DNA of 11,277 bases. Origin: Verrucomicrobiales bacterium. GTDB lineage: Bacteria; Verrucomicrobiota; Verrucomicrobiia; Limisphaerales; UBA9464. The notes below the pieces were generated by a model that did no database searches, was not told where the DNA came from, and worked only from the letters and a program-made list of their open reading frames with translations. The stretch lies in assembly GCA_003445095.1 (NCBI GenBank), contig DLVS01000064.1, positions 1-11,277 on the forward strand, given 5' to 3'. This document shows, in pieces, positions 5,245 to 11,277 of the stretch (the stretch's first letter is position 1; every line of letters starts with the position of its first letter). The position numbers and the translations under genes are program-made.

Positions 5245-5586
5245 ACGCTTCCTTCATCCCCTCCAAAACAAGATTTGGTTTCGCCGGGTGACCAGTTGTA
5301 CTCCGCCGTTTGGCCGTGGTTTGCAGCAAAAGCATCGGGGATCTCGGCATTGGCGTTCGAGGCCCAGCAACGAGAATCGCTATTGGCAAATTGGGAACTT
5401 TTCTCTCAGCCCCATCTACCCAAGCATGCGCTCCCAATCTTTTTCTGCTCGGGGAATCTCGCGTTTCTGAAGTCTCTGTTTTCTATTGATTCCCAGATAC
5501 TTACAGAAACACACTGCTCCTTGAGCAGTGGCCGTGACGTAACGTGTCACGCTGTACTTGTGTTCGGGTCATCACCTTGGACAAGA
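5245..5586. other. Divergent intergenic region between parB and the ABC operon
   Basis: About 340 bp with no supported gene. The ABC ATPase frame is open leftward through it and into antisense parB, but that upstream part has no transporter-like sequence. Promoters for parB (leftward) and the transporter operon (rightward) should lie here, yet I see no clear -35/-10 pair. The right part holds the two hairpins annotated separately. Confidence 0.6.
5512..5551. promoter_or_regulatory. Two adjacent dyads upstream of the ABC operon
   Basis: CACTGCTC (5512-5519), a 3-nt loop and GAGCAGTG (5523-5530) form a perfect 8-bp stem. Two bases later CGTGAC (5533-5538) and GTCACG (5546-5551) form a second dyad with a 7-nt spacer. 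They end 35 bp before the ATPase start. They may be an operator pair or leader RNA hairpins. No T-run follows, so a terminator is unlikely. Confidence 0.45.
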
Positions 5587-6411
5587 ATGCCAGAATCCGC
5601 AAAGGGCTTGCTCCACGTGGATGGCTTGACCGTCGTTTTCGATGTCGGCAAGTCCACGGCGCATTGTGCCCTGGATCGGGTGTCCCTTTCAATTGCTGAA
5701 GGCGAGGTTCTCGGACTTGTCGGCGAATCTGGGTCGGGGAAGACCGTTTTATCCCATTCAATACTCGGACTTCTACCGCGCAACGGCACGATTACATCCG
5801 GTTCCGTCACCTTTGCGGGCAGTGAACTCGTTGGACGAAGCGAAGCCGACTTCCGCCAGATTCGCGGCAAGGAAATCGCCATGATCTTCCAAGACCCGCA
5901 AGCATCCTTGAATCCGGTATATCGGGTGGGGCGGCAGATCGAGTGGCTGCTGAAATTGCATCGCAACATAACCGGCCCGGGTGCAAAGGCCGAGGTTCTC
6001 CGATTGTTCACTGCGGTACAATTGCGCGACACCGAGCGCTGTTACCGGAGCTATCCGCACGAAATGAGCGGTGGGATGTGCCAGCGGGTGATGATTGCCA
6101 TGGCACTTGCTTGCCGTCCCAGACTGCTAATCGCAGACGAACCCACCAGTGCGCTTGATGTGACTACGCAGGCTGAACTCCTCGCATTGCTTCGGGGGAT
6201 TAAGCAGGAATTCGCGATGTCCATTTTGTTCATTTCGCATGATATTCGAGCGGTCTCCGTCCTGTGCTCAAAGATCGCGGTGATGAAATCGGGCTCAATT
6301 GTTGAACATGGTAATGCTTCTTCCATTTTCGAGAATCCTACACAGCCCTACACCCGGCTGCTCATTGATTCTGCCGGCGTGTTGCCCATCGCAGAGACAC
6401 AACCAGTTTAA
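5587..6411 (+). CDS. Opp/Dpp-type peptide ABC transporter ATPase
   Basis: A 274-aa nucleotide-binding subunit of the OppD/DppD family, which hydrolyses ATP at the cytoplasmic face to drive peptide uptake. Walker A is GESGSGKT (46-53), the Q-loop is [10 protein letters not shown] (101-110), the signature is MSGGMCQR (160-167), Walker B is LLIADEP (180-186) and the H-loop is ISHD (216-219). The signature has Cys where family members usually have Arg or another large polar residue. The C-terminus keeps [10 protein letters not shown] but ends about 15 residues later, so it is short against OppD/DppD (about 330 aa) and lacks most of the usual oligopeptide-transporter tail. The frame is open far upstream, but homology starts at [13 protein letters not shown], so the ATG at 5587 is chosen. 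No strong ribosome site precedes it. It opens an operon with the radical SAM gene 50 bp downstream. Confidence 0.92.
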   Translation: MPESAKGLLHVDGLTVVFDVGKSTAHCALDRVSLSIAEGEVLGLVGESGSGKTVLSHSILGLLPRNGTITSGSVTFAGSELVGRSEADFRQIRGKEIAMIFQDPQASLNPVYRVGRQIEWLLKLHRNITGPGAKAEVLRLFTAVQLRDTERCYRSYPHEMSGGMCQRVMIAMALACRPRLLIADEPTSALDVTTQAELLALLRGIKQEFAMSILFISHDIRAVSVLCSKIAVMKSGSIVEHGNASSIFENPTQPYTRLLIDSAGVLPIAETQPV

Positions 6412-6461
6412 AAACTAAATAAAGCGGAGCCGAACGGCTTCATTTAACCAAACAAGAGACT

Positions 6462-7709
6462 ATGCCAGGAATCATGTCCGGAGTTCGAGGTGGCCTCAAG
6501 GGCCGCAGCACCGATCCGCAGCTCGTGGAGTTCACGATGGGCGTGTTGAGCGGAGCGATATCCTCTAGCGATATTGAGGAATTCGTTCGCCAGCACGCAT
6601 TTGATCGGACGCTCACGTTCGTCCTCAACAACAGTTGCAATCTCTCATGCCGCCACTGCTATCTGCAGGTCGAGTCGCTGACGGGCAACGCGCTTCGCGC
6701 GGACGAATGGGATAGGATTTTCGAGAGCGCGTTGGATCAGAATCCCGACCTTTTGTGCTTGAGCGGGAAGGAAATATTCCTCGGCAATTCAGGAGCGGAT
6801 GCGCTCGCAGCGCTGACAGCCAAGAAGCATTCCCTCGGGTCACGCACCCGGATAGGCGCAATTACCAACGGTACTTTGATGCACCGTTACCGGGCCGCTG
6901 TGGAACAGGCCGATCTCGACTACCTCGACATCAGCTTCGACGGTGGCATCAAAGCTCATGATGCACTTCGAGGATCTGGCAGCTTCGCCGCGGCCGCACA
7001 AAATGCCACTTGGGCCGCCCAAACCTTCGGAGGCCGCCTGTTCGCAGGTCTCACCGTTCAGCGCGCCAACTTCAAGGCAATGAGTGAGGCGATCACCGAG
7101 ATCACGGCACTGGGTATCCAGACCATCGGATGCGGCTTTTACCAGCGCGTACCCTATTCGGATGAATCGCTGGCGCTCACCGACGCGGAACTCGATCAGT
7201 TCTTCGAGTCCCTCGCTGACCTCGACAACGCCGAGCTTTCCCAGCCTGTGACACTCCTGTTCGACCTCCATACGGCGACGCTTGATGCCAGCCTCGCGTT
7301 CATGCGTTCGCGCTGGTTCGCTCCCGACCAGTTCCTGACTGATGATCGCGGCGAGGTCTTCAACGAGTATCAGTTGTCCAACGGCCTTCGCTTGCAGTTC
7401 AGCTTCGCACCCTATCCGATGGCGGTCTTCAAGTCCGCACGCATCACGCCCGAAGGCAATTACCTGGCCGCCGAAGACACACTCGACACCCGTTTTTATC
7501 GCGTCAGGACGTTGGGTAATGTGCGTGATTTCGACTACGACCTCGGACGGCTGCACGAACATGCCAGCCATCAACCGAGGGTGAAGCGCATCTTCTCGGA
7601 CTACAGCGAATACGTTTTGCCGCAGTTCCAGGAGGCATTCGCGATCCACACCATGCTGTCGTCAGTGCCAACCCCGCGCGCACTCACTTTCGCTCCCGTT
7701 CTCGCATGA
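6462..7709 (+). CDS. Radical SAM protein, SPASM-like tail without cysteines
   Basis: A 415-aa radical SAM enzyme. CNLSCRHC (59-66) is the CxxxCxxC motif that holds the [4Fe-4S] cluster for splitting S-adenosylmethionine. The barrel follows with SGKE (101-104) at the GGE position, ITNGT (134-138), LDISFDGG (155-162) and a late GLTVQRANF (196-204) strand. The order resembles peptide- and cofactor-maturing enzymes of the PqqE/SPASM group. The segment RITPEGNYLAAEDTL...LGNVRDFDYDL (327-361) resembles a SPASM region, but the cluster cysteines are absent. The protein has only five Cys, so one cluster is expected. Residues 1-48 are an unassigned, probably helical, extension. The ATG at 6462 has a weak AAGAG site; the ATG at 6474 is an alternative. 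The stop overlaps the next gene as ATGA. The substrate is unknown; the peptide-importer context suggests a peptide or amino-acid-like molecule. Confidence 0.88.
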   Translation: MPGIMSGVRGGLKGRSTDPQLVEFTMGVLSGAISSSDIEEFVRQHAFDRTLTFVLNNSCNLSCRHCYLQVESLTGNALRADEWDRIFESALDQNPDLLCLSGKEIFLGNSGADALAALTAKKHSLGSRTRIGAITNGTLMHRYRAAVEQADLDYLDISFDGGIKAHDALRGSGSFAAAAQNATWAAQTFGGRLFAGLTVQRANFKAMSEAITEITALGIQTIGCGFYQRVPYSDESLALTDAELDQFFESLADLDNAELSQPVTLLFDLHTATLDASLAFMRSRWFAPDQFLTDDRGEVFNEYQLSNGLRLQFSFAPYPMAVFKSARITPEGNYLAAEDTLDTRFYRVRTLGNVRDFDYDLGRLHEHASHQPRVKRIFSDYSEYVLPQFQEAFAIHTMLSSVPTPRALTFAPVLA

Positions 7710-9340
7710 AATCGAAACCGATCCTTCTCATCGTCGTAGTGGCCGTGGTCGCCCTCGGGCTCTGGTGGAAGAACAGCAGGCCCATCACAACTGGCGGAGG
7801 TGCTGCTACGACGCTCCGAGTCGGACTCGAAACTGAGATCACCACGCTCGATCCCGCGAAGACACTCGACCCTCATGTGAGCCGTGTCGTAGGCCAGATT
7901 TTCGAGGGACTCGTTGGTTTGAACGAGAACAACGAAGTCGTTCCGCTGCTCGCTGAGTCTTGGGAATCCAACACCGCCGGCGACATATGGACCTTCAAGA
8001 TCCGTGCGGGAGTGCCGTTTCACGAAAGCGGCCTGTTCGCTCCCCAAAAGTCGCGCGAGGTCACTGCGGACGACGTTGTCTTCACTTTCAACCGCATCTT
8101 CTCGAAGGACTCGCAGATTTCATTTGTGCTGGACGGTGTCATCAAAGGCACGGCCGAGGCAAAGAAAGGCGAACCCTTGGCTGGTGTGAAAGCCCTCTCG
8201 CCGAACTCCGTTCAGGTCGAGTTGCAGTCTCCGGACCCGCTGTTTGTGAACCGGCTGACCTCGGTTTTGCTCGCCATTGTTCCCAGGGAAGTGGGCGCGC
8301 TTCCAAGTGGAGAATTCGGAGTGAAGAAGACCGTTGGTACTGGCCCTTTCCGAGTTGATTCGGTCACTCAGTCCGAAGCGACCCTTTCGCGCAACCCGGC
8401 TTACTGGCGCAAGACCTCCGGCAATGTGCAGAAGCTCGCCTTCCGCGTCATCAAGAACGAGCAACTGCGTCTTCAGGAACTCAAAAATGGGCAGGTGGAC
8501 CTTGTTCGTGTTCCCGCCTCCCTGGCCGATGGAGTGGTTGCGGGAAGCACTGCCAATGGAGCCGTGCAGCTCAAGCCGGAATGGCAGAGTTTCCATTACT
8601 CCCTCGTCCGCACCTTCAACGTCATTTTCCTCGGCTTCAATTGCCCCAAGCTGGATCTCGATTTCAGGCGTGCGGTCACGCTCGGCATCAACCGTGCCGA
8701 AATCGCCACGCTCGCTCCCGGTGGACTCATCGAACCAGCCATGGGGCCGGTTCCGCTAGGGCTCTCGGGCTACAAACCGCCGTTCGCAAAGGACATCATG
8801 GATGTAGATGCCGCCAAGGCAGCGCTCGCTACCTCGACCGCAGCCGCGAAGAAAGACGGTTTCGACATCCTGGTCCACGAGAAGGACAGCGCGGAGCAAG
8901 TCGGCCAGTTGCTCCAATCACAACTCGCCAAGATCGGCATTCAGGCCCGGCTCACCAAGCTGGACTACAACACCGTCATCCAGCGCATGATCTCCGGCGA
9001 GTTCGACAGCTTCATCATGAGCTTCGAATACATCTACGGCACACCCGGGCCAATCGTCTCCATGCTGTTCAGCCCGCAAAACATCCCCGTGCCGAACTTC
9101 ACCCGCTACAACAACCCGAAGGTGAATGCCCTGCTCGACGGTTACAAGTCGGCCAAGGGCGTCGAGACCGCCAATGATCTGGCGCAAAAGATCGAGCAGG
9201 AAGTCGTCGCGGATCCGCCGGCCACGTTCCTCTTTCAAAACAAGATGCTCCTCGTCTATCCGCCAAAGCTGTCCGGCGTGAAGGTCAACGGTCACTCGGT
9301 TCCGCTTCTCTGGGAAGCTTCGTTGGCGCCGAATCCATGA
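7706..9340 (+). CDS. Family 5 peptide-binding protein of the ABC transporter, membrane-anchored
   Basis: A 544-aa extracytoplasmic solute-binding protein of the OppA/DppA family (SBP_bac_5). It captures the substrate outside the membrane and delivers it to the permeases. A single hydrophobic helix at about 5-22 (PILLIVVVAVVALGLWW) is followed by a short linker and then the mature fold, starting TTLRVGLETEITTLDPAKTLD (about 35-55). Family landmarks include VPLLAESWESN, WTFKIRAGVPFH, TADDVVFTFNRI, GTGPFRV, DFRRAVTLGINRAEIA and a C-terminal ATFLFQNKMLLVYPPKLSGVK. There is no lipobox Cys after the helix, so it is probably held by an uncleaved anchor or released, and is not a lipoprotein. The ATG overlaps the radical SAM stop by ATGA, and the stop overlaps the permease start the same way. 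Confidence 0.93.
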   Translation: MKSKPILLIVVVAVVALGLWWKNSRPITTGGGAATTLRVGLETEITTLDPAKTLDPHVSRVVGQIFEGLVGLNENNEVVPLLAESWESNTAGDIWTFKIRAGVPFHESGLFAPQKSREVTADDVVFTFNRIFSKDSQISFVLDGVIKGTAEAKKGEPLAGVKALSPNSVQVELQSPDPLFVNRLTSVLLAIVPREVGALPSGEFGVKKTVGTGPFRVDSVTQSEATLSRNPAYWRKTSGNVQKLAFRVIKNEQLRLQELKNGQVDLVRVPASLADGVVAGSTANGAVQLKPEWQSFHYSLVRTFNVIFLGFNCPKLDLDFRRAVTLGINRAEIATLAPGGLIEPAMGPVPLGLSGYKPPFAKDIMDVDAAKAALATSTAAAKKDGFDILVHEKDSAEQVGQLLQSQLAKIGIQARLTKLDYNTVIQRMISGEFDSFIMSFEYIYGTPGPIVSMLFSPQNIPVPNFTRYNNPKVNALLDGYKSAKGVETANDLAQKIEQEVVADPPATFLFQNKMLLVYPPKLSGVKVNGHSVPLLWEASLAPNP

Positions 9341-10266
9341 GCTTGCAGGGACGCGGCGCGCTGAGAGCTCTGCTGGGAGCGCTGTCGCTTCTCGCAGGCG
9401 TCGTCGTCCTAGCGTTTTTTCTGTTTCGCGTCATTCCCGGTGACGCCGCGCGCGCGCAACTCGGCCCGACCGCCAGTGAGGAAAGCGTCCGCGCTCTCCG
9501 CCACGATCTCGGTCTCGGCCGTCCGGTCTGGGAGCAATTCACTTCGCTCATCGGCGGCCTGGTTCGGGGCGACATGGGCGTATCCAGTTTCAATCGCCAG
9601 CCTGTCGCTCCGCAGATTCTCCCGCGCTTTTCGATCACCGCCACCATCGGGCTTCAGGCCGGACTGATCGCGCTCGTCGTCAGTTACGGACTCAACCTCC
9701 TTGCCTGGCTGCGTCCTGCCGCTGGTCGCTGCGTTCTGCCGCTTGTGCGCGCGGGCGTCCTGCTTCCCGTTTTCTTCACCACGGTTTTTGCCGCCGTGCT
9801 GCTCGGCATCTTCTTTCCCAGCTTATCCCTCAGTGCCGGATCTGCGGAGTCCGGACCGTTCACGCAGATCGTCCCCTCGCTCCTCGCCTCGCTTTACCCG
9901 GTTGCAGTCATGACCACCGTGCTGCGCGAGAAAGTTCTGACCGCGAGCAACTCCTCCTGGACGCGCGCGGCGCGCGCGACCGGCATGGCGCCGCTGGCCG
10001 TGTTCCATCGCGCTCTGCTCGGTCCCTCGCTCGTGAGCTGGCTCGCGGTTTGGGTCAATCAGATCAGCCTCGTCTTTTTCTCCGCGATGGTGCTCGAGGT
10101 CATCCTTTCCATCCCCGGCACCGGCGACCTTCTACTCACTGCCGTTCAGCGCCGCGACTATCCCGTTCTGCAAGGACTGCTCATCGTGAACGCCGTCTTC
10201 TTCGCCGCGCTTGCCGCCGCGGGGGACATCTTCTACCAGCAATTCGATCCGCGCGTCCGCTCGTGA
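9337..10266 (+). CDS. OppB/DppB-type peptide ABC transporter permease
   Basis: A 309-aa integral membrane permease. The N-terminal helix (about 10-32) is followed by [14 protein letters not shown] (30-43) and [15 protein letters not shown] (54-68), both typical of the OppB/DppB N-terminal region. Hydrophobic segments follow at about 100-125, 135-160, 178-200, 230-256 and 277-297. The EAA-type coupling loop that contacts the ATPase is at 209-229 ([21 protein letters not shown]). The C-terminus [23 protein letters not shown]...[13 protein letters not shown] (258-309) is a close fit to the family end. A periplasmic stretch rich in Ser and Gly (161-176) is less conserved. It overlaps the binding-protein gene by ATGA and the next permease by GTGA, so all are likely co-translated. 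It appears intact. Confidence 0.93.
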   Translation: MSLQGRGALRALLGALSLLAGVVVLAFFLFRVIPGDAARAQLGPTASEESVRALRHDLGLGRPVWEQFTSLIGGLVRGDMGVSSFNRQPVAPQILPRFSITATIGLQAGLIALVVSYGLNLLAWLRPAAGRCVLPLVRAGVLLPVFFTTVFAAVLLGIFFPSLSLSAGSAESGPFTQIVPSLLASLYPVAVMTTVLREKVLTASNSSWTRAARATGMAPLAVFHRALLGPSLVSWLAVWVNQISLVFFSAMVLEVILSIPGTGDLLLTAVQRRDYPVLQGLLIVNAVFFAALAAAGDIFYQQFDPRVRS

Positions 10267-11277
10267 AACGCAACCTCGCCATTCCTACGATACTCGCCGT
10301 TCTCATCTTCGGTGTTCTGCCGGAGATTTTGCAGCCGGTGGGAATGCGCCTCGACCCCTACAAGGTCGAAGTTGCGGATCGGCTTCACGCTCCATACGGC
10401 GAGCGCTGGTTCGGCACTGATTCCCTGGGCCGCGATCTCCTCGCGCGCAGCATTACCGCCACCGCCATCTCGCTCCGCGTCGTGGGCCGGGCGATGGCAG
10501 TCGCCTACGCGCTCTCCCTGGTGCTCGGTGCGGTCGCCGGTTGGTGGCACGGTCGCTGGCCGGATAAGGCTATCTCCTACGTCATCGCGCTCCTGCACAC
10601 CGTTCCGTTCATCCTGCTCGTCATCGCTAGCCATAGCTCCGCCGGTGCTGCGGAACCATTTGAAGCATTCCTCGAGAAGCATTGCATTCGCTGCCACGGG
10701 CCGGAAAAGGAGAAGGGTGACTTGCGTATTGATCAGCTCTCGCGGGACTTCAAGTCGGGCGTGGACAGCCATCAGTGGACGGAGTCCATTGAGAAGGTGA
10801 ACAGCGGCGAGATGCCGCCAAAGAAGGAGAAAGACAAGCCGAAGCCGACGCAGGAGGAGATCTCGGCGTTTGTGACGAGTCTTGATGCGCGCATCAAAGA
10901 AGGCCGCGCGGCTCGCATGGCGGCGCGACCGGCGGTGGCGCATTACCGGCTGAGCCGGAAGGAATATCAAAACACGGTCTATGACCTGCTCGGCGTGCGC
11001 TACGATCCCGCAAAGCCGGGCGAGCTGAATGAGGACACGCGCTGGCATGGCTTTGAGCGCATCGGATCTGAGCTGTCGCTGTCGCCTTCGCATGTGGACC
11101 GCTATTACCGCGCGGCGGAGACGGTGCTGGATCGTGCGTTTCCGACGGCGACGGGTGAGACGCGAAAGGTGCGCAAGACGGCGGCGGAATTGCATTACTC
11201 TGGCAACAAGGATGCGCAGGCAGCGCTGGATCGCTTTGGCATCAAGCGTCCGCTGCGCTGGCTGCTCTATCCGGGCA
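10263..11277 (+). CDS. OppC/DppC-type permease N-terminus fused in frame to a planctomycete-type cytochrome c protein (open at window end)
   Basis: The start is GTG at 10263, overlapping the previous stop as GTGA. Residues 1-122 are an OppC/DppC-type permease N-terminus: a first membrane helix (about 5-22), [32 protein letters not shown] (31-62, the hallmark of the family), then further helices to [11 protein letters not shown]. The permease breaks off there, before its EAA coupling loop, so it cannot work as a transporter subunit. From about residue 123 the frame reads [30 protein letters not shown], with a heme-binding CxxCH (C141, C144, H145). Then come GEMPPKK and [18 protein letters not shown] (about 227-244), as in planctomycete cytochrome c/DUF1587-type proteins. 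[10 protein letters not shown] looks like a signal peptide end. Codon style shifts at the join from CTC/GTC/ATC-rich to GCG/ACG/GTG-rich. At least 338 codons are open. It is a real fusion, a deletion junction or an assembly chimera. Confidence 0.8.
   Translation, partial: MKRNLAIPTILAVLIFGVLPEILQPVGMRLDPYKVEVADRLHAPYGERWFGTDSLGRDLLARSITATAISLRVVGRAMAVAYALSLVLGAVAGWWHGRWPDKAISYVIALLHTVPFILLVIASHSSAGAAEPFEAFLEKHCIRCHGPEKEKGDLRIDQLSRDFKSGVDSHQWTESIEKVNSGEMPPKKEKDKPKPTQEEISAFVTSLDARIKEGRAARMAARPAVAHYRLSRKEYQNTVYDLLGVRYDPAKPGELNEDTRWHGFERIGSELSLSPSHVDRYYRAAETVLDRAFPTATGETRKVRKTAAELHYSGNKDAQAALDRFGIKRPLRWLLYPG

Noticed and set aside
4807..5586. Upstream extension of the ABC ATPase frame, which would give a 534-aa protein
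   Set aside because: The first 260 residues are antisense to parB and intergenic DNA, with no transporter-like sequence. ATPase homology begins right after the ATG at 5587.
5245..5586. Precursor peptide gene for the radical SAM enzyme
   Set aside because: No short frame with a ribosome site and a leader/core-like composition was found here or at 6412-6461.
6840..7649. 269-aa open frame on the minus strand
   Set aside because: It is antisense to the well-supported radical SAM gene, has no recognisable motifs, and is typical of shadow frames in GC-rich coding DNA.
10233..11195. 320-aa open frame on the minus strand
   Set aside because: It is an Arg/His-rich translation antisense to the permease/cytochrome frame, whose plus-strand motifs ([16 protein letters not shown]) are clear.

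Overview
The window looks like accessory DNA of a verrucomicrobial or planctomycete-like bacterium. The main taxonomic clue is the right end, where the reading frame carries a planctomycete-type cytochrome c motif (CxxCH within [12 protein letters not shown]) followed by sequence resembling the DUF1587-type region that follows it in large proteins of Planctomycetes and Verrucomicrobia. The assignment is an inference from protein style and has not been searched.

Positions 1-4042 hold a broken antirestriction gene (ardC type, minus strand). It is split inside its zinc-metallopeptidase motif by a complete recombinase-in-trio (RIT) element of about 3.43 kb, positions 36-3463. The element carries three overlapping tyrosine recombinase genes (ritA-ritB-ritC, all minus strand), long terminal inverted repeats, subterminal repeats and a perfect 32-bp palindrome at its left edge only. 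The host reading frame can be restored on paper: HELVH from the right flank joins GTGHPSRLDR from the left flank with a shared TG dinucleotide. Joining the two element ends as a circle would create an 82-bp perfect palindrome.

Positions 4043-5244 are plasmid- or ICE-like backbone. They contain a hairpin with a T-run in the ardC leader, a non-coding stretch, and a parB-type partition gene (minus strand). Two related dyad sequences (TTCAGACGTC core) lie in and just behind parB and are candidate ParB or regulatory sites.

Positions 5245-5586 are a divergent intergenic region with two hairpins. From 5587 rightward runs a plus-strand operon: an Opp/Dpp-type ABC ATPase, a radical SAM protein, a family 5 peptide-binding protein, an OppB/DppB-type permease, and the start of an OppC/DppC-type permease. 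The last four genes overlap by 4 bp each, so the radical SAM enzyme is translationally coupled to a peptide importer. This suggests, by inference, that the imported or sensed substrate is modified by, or is a product of, radical SAM chemistry. No second ATPase and no precursor peptide gene is visible.

At about 10629 the OppC/DppC frame passes without a stop into a planctomycete-type cytochrome c protein, and it is still open at the window end. This is either a real recombination breakpoint or an assembly chimera.
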